Source: Deltaproteobacteria bacterium
Lineage (GTDB): Bacteria; Desulfobacterota; Binatia; Binatales; Binataceae
Direction of reading: 5' to 3'
NCBI GenBank assembly: GCA_021780585.1
Contig: JAJXYM010000179.1
Span: 1-9,741, forward strand
DNA: 9,741 bases
Positions 1-6,632 of this stretch are shown here, one piece after another; position 1 is the stretch's first letter; each line of letters opens with the position of its first letter. Both the position numbers and the translations under genes were made by a program. The notes under the pieces were generated by a model. That model saw only the letters and a list, made by a program, of their open reading frames with translations. It was not told where the DNA came from and made no database searches.

Positions 1-2071
1 CAGAGTAGTTTTCGCGGGGAAAGCTCCACAGGTCCTCGCGATTGTAGAACACCGCCGGGTCGGTCATATGGTAGGTGGCGTAGGTCTCCGCCTGAATCAG
101 GAAGAACTGCTCGGGGTAGCGGATATGCGCGCGCAGGTCCGGGTCCATCGTCTCGAGCGGCCGGAACATCCCCGGATAGATCCGTTCCCAGGTGCGGATC
201 ACCGGGTCTTCGGCGTCGGCGACGTAAAACGTCACCGCGCCGGTGTAGGCGTCGATCACCGCCTTGACCGAATTGCGAATATAGTTGATGCCGTAGGAAT
301 TGATCTGCGAGTACGGATAATGATCGCTCACCGTGTAGCAGTCGATAATCCAGTAGAGCCGGCCGTTATGCGCGACCATATACGGATCGCCGTCCTGACT
401 GAGGAACGGCGCGATATACGAAACCCGCTGGTTGATATTGCGCCGCAGCATGATCCGGCTCGTGGGGCCGATTGTTCCGGTGACCAGCAGGTTGATATCG
501 CGGTAGAAGAAGCTGAACAGCACGCGGCGCCATAGCCCGCCGACCGGCACGCCGCCGTCGCCCTTGTAATAATCGAAGACGTTGTCGTTGCCGCGCGGAT
601 AGTCGAATTCGGGAGTGTTGGCGTTGACGATCGCGTATACGTCCGGCTCCTCGCCGTAATAGATTCCCGGCTGGTCCACCTTCAAGCCGACGTCGGATTG
701 CGGCGGGATGTTCTTCACGTAGAGTACCGGCAGGCCCTCCTGGTCCTTGGTGTTCACCGGACTCATCACCAGTCCGTAGCCGTGGGTGAACTTGAGATGG
801 CGGTTGATCCAGGTCTGGGCGTTTTCGGGCAGCAGATCGACGTTCATCTCCCGCGCCGAGAGCATCACCTGCGTGTAATTGCCGCCGATATGGTAGCGAT
901 CGATATCGACGTTGCGGAAATCGTAATAGAGCCGGATTTCCTGCAATTGCCGATAGGTCGCGATCAGCGGGCGCGGGTCCCACAGCCGGATATTGCTGAT
1001 CGTGGTCGCGTCCTGGGTGAGCGAGGCGGGCGTGAGTTTGCCGAGACCCGCGAACGGCTTCACGTCGACGCCGTCAAGCTGGAAGGCGCGCCGCGTCATT
1101 TCGATATTGCGCTTGAGGTAGGGCGTTTCGACGCGCAACTCGTCCGGTTTGACCATCAGCCGCTCGATCGCCGGCTGCGCCAGATTGAGGATCAGCGCCG
1201 GTCCGAACACGACCACGGCGGCGGCCACTGGCAGGCGCAAGCCCCCCTCCGCAAGGTTGGCGAAGCAAATCGCCGCCGCGACGACCGAGAGCGCCACCAG
1301 CAGCCACAGGCCCGGCTGCCACAGCGCGTGATCGACATAGCGCAGCCCGAAGACCACGCCGTTGCCGTGCAGCGTCAGTTCGAAGCGGCTGACCCAGTAG
1401 GCGAAGCCGCGCTGCAGGAAAAAAATTCCGAGCAACGCCGACAGATGCGCCGCGCTGGCGGGCGCGATCCGCGGCGGCGATTCGCGGAAATCGAGCGCGC
1501 CGCGGGCCCAATAGACCGCGCCGGTCACGGCCGCCGAGAGCATCAGCACGGTCAGGAAAAGATCGCGGATTTCGCCCATGACGGGCAGCGTGAAGACGTA
1601 AAAGCCGACGTCGCGGCCGAACGCCGGCTCGCGCAGTCCGAACGGCACGCCATACAGCGCCTTGAGATAAACGTCCCAGCTCGAGGCTTCGCCCTGCGCG
1701 ACGAACAGCGCCAGCAGCGCGGCGATTCCGGCGGTCAGCAGCTTCCACGGAATCCGGTCGCCGAAGGAGCGGATCAGCTCCGGCAGATTCACTTCGACCA
1801 TCTGGTCGGAGCGCCGGACCACGCGCAGACGCTCGCGATCGCGGCTCAAGCCGAGCGCGATCAGGCCGTTGACGAGAAAGGCGATGAAGGCCGCGAGCCA
1901 CACAATCCCGAATATAGCGAGCTCCGCGACAACCGTTGTCGTGAACACCTGATGGAATCCGAGTGAGTCGAACCACAGCAGGTCGACCAGCAGGGTGTCG
2001 CAGAAATTCAGAACAATGAAGGCGAGCAGAATAACGGCGGCAAGGGCGATCAGAAGCGTTCGTGGGCGCAT
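1..2071 (-). CDS. UPF0182 family integral membrane protein (C-terminus cut by window edge)
   Basis: The frame is open from an ATG at 2071 down to the left edge, giving about 690 residues with no stop; the family is usually about 900-1000 residues, so the C-terminal quarter is missing. Hydrophobic segments at residues 5-24, 47-69 and 109-125 are followed by further ones, giving an N-terminal multi-pass membrane domain, then a large soluble, probably extracytoplasmic region. Family hallmarks are visible: LWFDSLGFHQVF at about 32-43, FGRDVGFYVFTLP at about 151-163, and, around residues 355-390, the RLWDPRPL, QLQEIRLYYDF and DIDRYHIGGNYTQ stretches. The molecular function of the family is not established. 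It starts 13 bases after the stop of the DUF1232 gene on the same strand, so the two are probably cotranscribed. No strong Shine-Dalgarno precedes the ATG, which suggests translational coupling. The family call is firm; the role is unknown. Confidence 0.93.
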   Translation of the reverse strand, partial: MRPRTLLIALAAVILLAFIVLNFCDTLLVDLLWFDSLGFHQVFTTTVVAELAIFGIVWLAAFIAFLVNGLIALGLSRDRERLRVVRRSDQMVEVNLPELIRSFGDRIPWKLLTAGIAALLALFVAQGEASSWDVYLKALYGVPFGLREPAFGRDVGFYVFTLPVMGEIRDLFLTVLMLSAAVTGAVYWARGALDFRESPPRIAPASAAHLSALLGIFFLQRGFAYWVSRFELTLHGNGVVFGLRYVDHALWQPGLWLLVALSVVAAAICFANLAEGGLRLPVAAAVVVFGPALILNLAQPAIERLMVKPDELRVETPYLKRNIEMTRRAFQLDGVDVKPFAGLGKLTPASLTQDATTISNIRLWDPRPLIATYRQLQEIRLYYDFRNVDIDRYHIGGNYTQVMLSAREMNVDLLPENAQTWINRHLKFTHGYGLVMSPVNTKDQEGLPVLYVKNIPPQSDVGLKVDQPGIYYGEEPDVYAIVNANTPEFDYPRGNDNVFDYYKGDGGVPVGGLWRRVLFSFFYRDINLLVTGTIGPTSRIMLRRNINQRVSYIAPFLSQDGDPYMVAHNGRLYWIIDCYTVSDHYPYSQINSYGINYIRNSVKAVIDAYTGAVTFYVADAEDPVIRTWERIYPGMFRPLETMDPDLRAHIRYPEQFFLIQAETYATYHMTDPAVFYNREDLWSFPRENYS

Positions 2072-2084
2072 TGGGAGTCCGCAG

Positions 2085-2378
2085 TCAGGCGCCGCGCGCG
2101 ACCTGGGCCACATGTTCGCGAACCACGTCGGGCGGGCACATCCAGATGAAGAGTTTAAGCGTAAGATAGCCAATCAACAGCCAGTCAAGCTCGCCGATGA
2201 TCGGCACGAAGTCCAGTTCGAGCGCGGGCGGCGTCAACAGCAGCAGCAATCCCAGCGGCGGCACCGCCTTCGCCAGCATCGAGACCCGCCGATCGCCCAT
2301 CAGCCGCCAGAACACGCGCGCGAACTGCGGCAGATAGAGCAGCATCCCGCGCATCCGCAGCGGATTCAGCAACTGCAT
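2085..2378 (-). CDS. small DUF1232 (YkvA-like) membrane protein
   Basis: This is a 97-residue protein if it starts at the ATG at 2378. The same frame can extend to a TTG at 2438, adding 20 residues that do not look like the family. The core reads LLYLPQFARVFWRLMGDRRV, then a hydrophobic stretch, then ELDFVPIIGELDWL and a second hydrophobic stretch ending LKLFIWMCPPDVVREH. This matches the DUF1232 pattern of two short membrane helices around a D-x-x-P-x-x-G-x-x-D loop. The usual first part, SPIDLIPD, is altered here to TPPALELDF. Function is unknown in the family. It lies just upstream of the UPF0182 gene, with a 13-base gap, and probably forms an operon with it. The start is uncertain: the only good ribosome binding site (GGAGG, 2452-2456 read on the minus strand) lies far upstream and points instead to an ATG at 2442 that is out of frame. 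Confidence 0.78.
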   Translation of the reverse strand: MQLLNPLRMRGMLLYLPQFARVFWRLMGDRRVSMLAKAVPPLGLLLLLTPPALELDFVPIIGELDWLLIGYLTLKLFIWMCPPDVVREHVAQVARGA

Positions 2379-2451
2379 CCTGAGGAATGAGCCAAACACG
2401 TTGAATCCGGACGACACTCTAGCACATGACGGCCTCAAGCATCAGATCGTT

Positions 2452-2475
2452 CCTCCGGGGCGGACCCGCCGGAGG
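2452..2475 (-). promoter_or_regulatory. hairpin that would sequester the ribosome binding site of the DUF1232 leader
   Basis: CCTCCGG at 2452-2458 and CCGGAGG at 2469-2475 are perfect 7-bp inverted arms with a 10-base loop. In a minus-strand transcript the 3' arm contains GGAGG, the only strong Shine-Dalgarno ahead of the DUF1232 gene, so folding would hide it. The pairing is read directly from the sequence. A regulatory role is inference. Confidence 0.35.
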
Positions 2476-2483
2476 CATCAGGG

Positions 2484-2489
2484 TACAAT
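2484..2489 (+). promoter_or_regulatory. possible -10 element for the decarboxylase-ligase unit
   Basis: TACAAT matches five of six bases of a sigma-70 -10 box. It sits 25 bases before the decarboxylase start, in the 75-135 base spacer between divergent genes. The bases where a -35 box should be (about 2461-2466, CGGACC) do not resemble one, so this is a weak call. Confidence 0.2.
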
Positions 2490-2513
2490 GAATTCCGTGG
2501 AGGCGCGGAAGGG

Positions 2514-4220
2514 ATGAAGCAACGGATGACGCTCGGCAATTTCCTCGTGGCCTATCTGCGGAAAATCGGCGTGCGTCATGTTTTCGGCATCCCCGGCGAC
2601 CTCGCGCTGAAGCTGTTTTTCGCCCTCGGCGGCGAGCAGGGTCTGAAAATCCTGACTTTGTCGCACGAGCCAGGCGTCGGTTTCGCCGCCGACGGCTATG
2701 CGCGCGCGACCGGCAGGATCGGCGTGGTCTGCGTGACGTATGGGGCCGGCGGCCACAACCTGGTGAATCCGGTGGCCGGCTCGTTCTCGGAGCGCGTGCC
2801 GGTGCTGATTTTTTCCGGCGGTCCGGGCGAGGAAGAGCGCAAGCTCGGCGCCCTCATCCATCATCAGGCGCGTGAAATCGAATCGCAGCATCGAATCTAT
2901 AAGGAAGTCACCTGCGCCTCGCGCGTGCTGACCGATCCGCGCAACGCCGCGCGCGAGCTGCACGAAGTGGTCGCGGCGGTATGGGCCGAGCAGCGGCCCG
3001 GCTATATCGAGATTCATCGCGACATGGTCGATCGCGAAATCGAAGTGCCCGACGAGCTGGTCGAGTGGGACGGACGGCTGCGCTTCCAGGAGTCCGACGC
3101 GCGGCGGGTCGCGGAGGCGGCGCGCGAAACCGCCGCGATGTTCAATGCGAGCGAGCGGCCGATCCTGATCGCCGGCATCGAAATCCACCGTTACAAGGCG
3201 GCCCGCGAACTGGTCGAGCTGGCCGAACGGATGGGCGCGCCGGTATGCGCGACGGTGCTCGGCAAGGGCGCCTTTCCGATGGACCATCCGCAGTACCTGG
3301 GCGTGCATATTGGCCCGATCAGTCCGGCGCCGATCGTCGCGCGGATGGACGCGGCGGATTTCGTGCTGAATCTCGGCTGCCTCAAGACCGACATGAATTT
3401 CGGCAATCGCCCGCCGCGGATAATTCAGGGCAAGACGGTCTGGGCGGTCGATCGGCGGGTGGACGTGAAGTACCACACGTATATCGACGCGGGCGTGCGC
3501 GACTTCGTGCGCGCGCTGCTCAAGCAGGACTTGAGGGTTCATCGCGAGACGGTCTCATACGCGAGCAATCTGACCAATGGCGCGCCGCCGCGCGATCCGG
3601 CGGAGCGGCCGGTGAGGGTCAGCGAGATCCTGCGCGCGGTCAACGATTTTCTCGCGACCCATCGCAAGTACATGGTCGTGACCGAGGCGGGAGATATGCT
3701 CTTCGGCGGTCTCGATATCCGCGTGCCGAGCGACGGAACCTATCTCGCGCAGGGATTTTACGCTTCGATGGGATTCGCGACGCCGGCCGCGCTGGGGGCG
3801 CAGGTGGGTTCCGGGATGCGGCCGATCGTGCTCAGCGGCGACGGCGCCTTCCAGATGACCGGGCCGGAGATTTCGCACGCGTCGCGCTTCGGCGCGAATC
3901 CGATCGTGATCGTGGTCAACAACGGCGGATGGGGGATTTTTCGCCCGGTCGCGTCGGCGCGGCGCGATCTGCTCGAAATTCCGCCGTGGCCGTACGCCCA
4001 ACTGGCGCGTGATTGGGGCGGCGCCGGCTTCGAGGCCGGGACCGCGCAAGAGCTGCGCGCGGCGCTCGCCGCAGCCCATCGCGCGAAGACCTTCGCGATT
4101 ATCGACGTTCACGTCGGCCGCGACGATCTGTCGCCGGTCACGATCAAATATATTGAGGCGGCGGCGCGCCGCTCGCGGCCGGCGGCCGCGAGCCCTACCG
4201 GCGCGGCGCGCGCAAGCTGA
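2514..4220 (+). CDS. thiamine-diphosphate-dependent 2-oxo acid decarboxylase (phenylpyruvate/indolepyruvate decarboxylase type)
   Basis: This 568-residue protein has the usual length and three-domain order of the pyruvate decarboxylase family: PYR domain at about 6-170, central domain at about 200-330, and PP domain at about 370-550. Visible active-site features are GIPGDL with Asp29, SHEPG with the cofactor-activating Glu52, and the paired His116-His117 typical of decarboxylases rather than acetolactate synthases. The ThDP/Mg motif runs from G442-D443-G444 to N469-N470, a normal spacing. The residue that is a catalytic Glu in pyruvate decarboxylase (NN-x-GYTIE) is Phe476 here. As I recall it, the Azospirillum phenylpyruvate/indolepyruvate enzyme also has a hydrophobic residue at this point (NNASWEML), and its C-terminal LSDTL resembles LSPVT here, so an aryl or bulky 2-oxo acid is the best substrate guess. 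The reaction would give CO2 and an aldehyde in the cytoplasm. GGAGG at 2499-2503 lies 10 bases before the ATG; a second in-frame ATG is at 2526. The gene leads an acyl-CoA synthetase by 20 bases. Confidence 0.88.
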   Translation: MKQRMTLGNFLVAYLRKIGVRHVFGIPGDLALKLFFALGGEQGLKILTLSHEPGVGFAADGYARATGRIGVVCVTYGAGGHNLVNPVAGSFSERVPVLIFSGGPGEEERKLGALIHHQAREIESQHRIYKEVTCASRVLTDPRNAARELHEVVAAVWAEQRPGYIEIHRDMVDREIEVPDELVEWDGRLRFQESDARRVAEAARETAAMFNASERPILIAGIEIHRYKAARELVELAERMGAPVCATVLGKGAFPMDHPQYLGVHIGPISPAPIVARMDAADFVLNLGCLKTDMNFGNRPPRIIQGKTVWAVDRRVDVKYHTYIDAGVRDFVRALLKQDLRVHRETVSYASNLTNGAPPRDPAERPVRVSEILRAVNDFLATHRKYMVVTEAGDMLFGGLDIRVPSDGTYLAQGFYASMGFATPAALGAQVGSGMRPIVLSGDGAFQMTGPEISHASRFGANPIVIVVNNGGWGIFRPVASARRDLLEIPPWPYAQLARDWGGAGFEAGTAQELRAALAAAHRAKTFAIIDVHVGRDDLSPVTIKYIEAAARRSRPAAASPTGAARAS

Positions 4221-4240
4221 ACGAAGCATTCGGAGACGGC

Positions 4241-5857
4241 ATGGACGGTTACGAGAAAATTTACCGGGAGTTCCGCTGGAACACGCCCGCGAACTTCAAC
4301 TTCGGCGCCGCGATCGACGCCTTCGCCGCCGATCCGGCGCGGGTCGCGCTGCTGTGGGAGGATCAGGCCGGCAATCGGGCGCGGTTGACCTTCGCCGATA
4401 TCGCCGCGCAGTCGAATCGGATCGCCAACGCGCTGACCGCGCTCGGCGTCGGCCGCGGCTCGGCCGTGATGATCGCGCTGCCGCGGATTTCGCTCTGGCA
4501 GGCGGCCTATATCGGCGCGCTGAAGGCGGGCGCGATGGTGATTCCGTGCGTCACGATGCTGCGCGAGAAGGACCTGGTTTATCGCGCGAATCATTCGGGA
4601 GCGCGCGCGATTATCGCCGGCCTCGACAGCGCCGATCTGATCGGCGACCTGCGCAACGAATGCCCCGGATTGAAGCATTACCTGCTGGCTGGCAGCGCGC
4701 GCGCCGGATGGCTTTCGCTGCAGGACGCGATGCGCAACGCGGCGGCGCATTTCCGTCCCGTCGCGACCCGGTCCGAAGATCCCGCGATCTGCTACTACAC
4801 CTCCGGCACAACGCGCGAGCCGAAGGCGGTGCTGCACGGTCACGCCTACGCCTGGGCGCATCAGTACACCGGTTCGATCTGGCTCGATCTCAAGCCCGGC
4901 GATATCCATTGGACGACCTCGGACACCGGATGGGCCAAGGCGGCGTACGGCGTGCTCTTCGGTCCGTGGATGAACGGCGTGACCACCTTCATGTACAACG
5001 GCCGTTTCGAGCCGGAGAAGGAACTCGAATTGCTGCGGCGCTACCAAATCACGACCTTCTGCGCGCCGCCGACCGAGTACCGGATGCTGGTGAAGGAAGA
5101 CCTGCGGAGGCGGCAGCCGCTGGCGCTGCGCCATTGCGCGGGCGCGGGCGAACCGCTCAATCCGGAAGTGATAGGAGTCTGGCGCGAGCAGCTCGGACTC
5201 ACGATTCATGACGGTTACGGCCAGACCGAAACCGCCCTGGTCGCGGCGAATCTGCCCGGCATGGAGATCAAGCCGGGTTCGATGGGGCGGCCGTTTCCCG
5301 GAATCGACGCGCGCGTGCTCGACGAGAATCTGAAGGAGTGCGCGGCAGGCGAGGTCGGCCAGATCGCGGTGCGAATCACGCCTGACAAGCCGCCGTCGAT
5401 CATGCGGGAGTATTGGCAGAATCCCGAGGAGAACGCCGCCGTCTTCAGAGGCGATTACTATCTGACCGGCGACAACGCTTATCGCGACGCCGGCGGCTAC
5501 CTGTGGTTCGTCGGCCGCGCCGACGACGTAATCACGTCGGCTGGCTACCGGATCGGTCCGTTCGAGGTCGAGAGCGCGCTGCTCGAGCATCCCGCCGTGC
5601 TCGAATCCGCCGTGGTCGCGAGTCCCGATCCGGACCGCGGCGCGATCGTCAAGGCGTTCGTGCGGCTCAAGGCCGGCGTCGAACAGAGCGAGGCGCTCGC
5701 GAGCGAACTGCAAGAGCACGTCAAGCGCGTCACCGCGCCCTACAAGTATCCGCGCGAAATCGAGTTCGTCGCCGATCTGCCGAAGACGGTCAGCGGGAAA
5801 ATTCGGCGCGTCGAATTGCGCCAGCGCGAGGAGCGTCGCAAGCACGATCGCGGCTGA
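4241..5857 (+). CDS. AMP-forming acyl-CoA synthetase, medium-chain/aryl type (ANL superfamily)
   Basis: This 538-residue protein would activate a carboxylic acid with ATP to an acyl-adenylate and transfer it to CoA. The opening YEKIYREFRWNTPANFNF is typical of the medium-chain acyl-CoA synthetase (ACSM/benzoate-CoA ligase-like) branch. Core motifs in order are the phosphate loop TSGTTREPK at 187-195, DGYGQTE ending at Glu330, TGD at 409-411, VGRADDVITSAGYRIGP in the hinge region, and PKTVSGK with the adenylation lysine Lys520. The loop has Arg192 where the family consensus has Gly or Ser. GGAG at 4232-4235, 5 bases before the ATG, supports the start. Twenty bases separate it from the decarboxylase, so the two are probably one transcript. 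The acid made after oxidation of the decarboxylase's aldehyde product is a natural candidate substrate. The exact acid (phenylacetate-, benzoate- or branched-chain-like) cannot be read from sequence. Confidence 0.9.
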   Translation: MDGYEKIYREFRWNTPANFNFGAAIDAFAADPARVALLWEDQAGNRARLTFADIAAQSNRIANALTALGVGRGSAVMIALPRISLWQAAYIGALKAGAMVIPCVTMLREKDLVYRANHSGARAIIAGLDSADLIGDLRNECPGLKHYLLAGSARAGWLSLQDAMRNAAAHFRPVATRSEDPAICYYTSGTTREPKAVLHGHAYAWAHQYTGSIWLDLKPGDIHWTTSDTGWAKAAYGVLFGPWMNGVTTFMYNGRFEPEKELELLRRYQITTFCAPPTEYRMLVKEDLRRRQPLALRHCAGAGEPLNPEVIGVWREQLGLTIHDGYGQTETALVAANLPGMEIKPGSMGRPFPGIDARVLDENLKECAAGEVGQIAVRITPDKPPSIMREYWQNPEENAAVFRGDYYLTGDNAYRDAGGYLWFVGRADDVITSAGYRIGPFEVESALLEHPAVLESAVVASPDPDRGAIVKAFVRLKAGVEQSEALASELQEHVKRVTAPYKYPREIEFVADLPKTVSGKIRRVELRQREERRKHDRG

Positions 5858-5890
5858 GCCGCGCCCTGAATCTGCCGCCCGGCGCGCGGC
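5858..5890 (+). terminator. weak GC-rich stem after the acyl-CoA synthetase gene
   Basis: GCCGCGC at 5858-5864, directly after the stop codon, can pair with GCGCGGC at 5884-5890 around a 19-base loop. No T-run follows, so it does not meet the rule for an intrinsic terminator, and in DNA this GC-rich such stems arise by chance. Confidence 0.18.
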
Positions 5891-5920
5891 GAAGGGTCCG
5901 GGGATTGCGGATCGCGATTA

Positions 5921-5948
5921 GGGATTCTTCGCCGCGCTCAGAATGACC
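5921..5948. repeat. short dispersed palindromic repeat of the 'HSERSEES' class
   Basis: Read on the minus strand, the element begins GGTCATTCTGAGCGCGGCG and continues AAGAATCC. This is a variant of a short sequence (GTCATTCTGAGCGAAGCG, then AAGAATC) that I recognise as scattered in intergenic regions of many environmental bacterial genomes, where it gives spurious peptides reading HSERSEES; here the frame reads GHSERGEES. ATTCT at 5924-5928 pairs with AGAAT at 5940-5944, with a GC/GC step inside, so the unit can form a hairpin. It sits between two convergent genes, where it could help end transcripts from both sides. Only one copy is in this window, so repetition itself is established knowledge, not seen here. 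Confidence 0.6.
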
Positions 5949-5959
5949 AGCCGCGCACG

Positions 5960-6517
5960 TCACGATTTGCGGCGGCCTTCGAGCAGATTCATCTTGCCGG
6001 CGAATTCCTCGAGATCGACTTCGGTCGTCTCCAGCACCCGCGCGACCATCCCCCAGAAGCCGATCGACATGATCAGCTCGACAAGCTCGCCGGGTCCAAG
6101 ATGCCGCTCCAGCGCGCGCAGCGTTTCGTGCTTGCCCTTGACGTTGCGTGCGACTTCGTCGGTGAAGCGCAGCACCAGCCGTTCGACTTCGTTGAAGCAG
6201 TTGGCCGGCTCCCAGTTGTCGATCGCGGCGACTTGCGCGTCGGTCACGCCGACGGCTTTTGCGATCGGCACATGCTGGGTCCATTCGTAGACCGAGGAGC
6301 TGACCTTGGCGGTGCGCAGGATCGCGATTTCGCGCAGTTTGGCGTTGAGCTTGCCCTTGGTCAGAAGCGAATTGCCGAGCCGCGAGAAATTATGGAAGAC
6401 CGCGTCGGAGGCGTTCGCCATCATCCGCGCGACGTTCATTTTACGCGGGGTGTTGCCGAGGATTTCGCGGGTTTTCTCCGAAGCCTTGCTCTCGTCGACG
6501 TACGGTAACAGCGCCAT
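5960..6517 (-). CDS. carboxymuconolactone decarboxylase family (AhpD-like fold) protein
   Basis: This 185-residue protein matches the all-alpha AhpD/CMD fold. The diagnostic stretch is LREIAILRTAKVSSSVYEWTQHVPIAKAVG at about 61-90. In peroxidase-type AhpD this helix carries a Cys-x-x-Cys followed by His; here Ser75 and Glu78 occupy the two Cys positions, and Trp79 and His82 follow. That S-x-Y-E-W-x-x-H form is common in uncharacterised CMD proteins, so thiol peroxidase activity is unlikely and the substrate is unknown. GGAG seven bases before the ATG supports the start. The next gene upstream on this strand is a DedA protein, 115 bases away. The spacer contains a long stem-loop, so the two may or may not share a transcript. 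The gene converges on the acyl-CoA synthetase gene. Confidence 0.88.
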   Translation of the reverse strand: MALLPYVDESKASEKTREILGNTPRKMNVARMMANASDAVFHNFSRLGNSLLTKGKLNAKLREIAILRTAKVSSSVYEWTQHVPIAKAVGVTDAQVAAIDNWEPANCFNEVERLVLRFTDEVARNVKGKHETLRALERHLGPGELVELIMSIGFWGMVARVLETTEVDLEEFAGKMNLLEGRRKS

Positions 6518-6534
6518 CGCGTGACTCCTTCGAT

Positions 6535-6585
6535 CCGAACGATGATGCGGCGGCGCGGACGCTACGATCGGCGCCGCCGGTTCGG
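6535..6585 (-). other. two-part stem-loop in the DedA-CMD spacer
   Basis: CGGCGGCGC at 6548-6556 pairs with GCGCCGCCG at 6571-6579 (9 bp, 14-base loop). An outer CCGAAC at 6535-6540 pairs with GTTCGG at 6580-6585, with a 7-base bulge on one side only. On the minus-strand transcript it would lie directly upstream of the ribosome binding site of the CMD gene. It could be a 5' leader structure or a transcript-end structure of dedA; no U-run is present. Confidence 0.35.
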
Positions 6586-6632
6586 TCGCGAGCGTAGTCC
6601 CGCCGGGCGCGCCGATGCAAACTCCGGCGTGT

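Noticed and set aside
698..1966. A 422-codon open frame on the plus strand
   Set aside because: It is antisense to the UPF0182 gene, and its Arg/Gln/His/Asp-rich product resembles no family.
2981..4012. A 343-codon open frame inside the decarboxylase in another frame
   Set aside because: Its product is a Gly/Arg-rich low-complexity translation of the real gene shifted by one base.
4109..5845. A 578-codon open frame on the minus strand
   Set aside because: It is the antisense shadow of the acyl-CoA synthetase, whose motifs are complete in order. It has no ribosome binding site or recognisable domain.
5793..5960. Short peptide containing GHSERGEES on the minus strand
   Set aside because: This is the known spurious translation of the dispersed repeat, not a gene.
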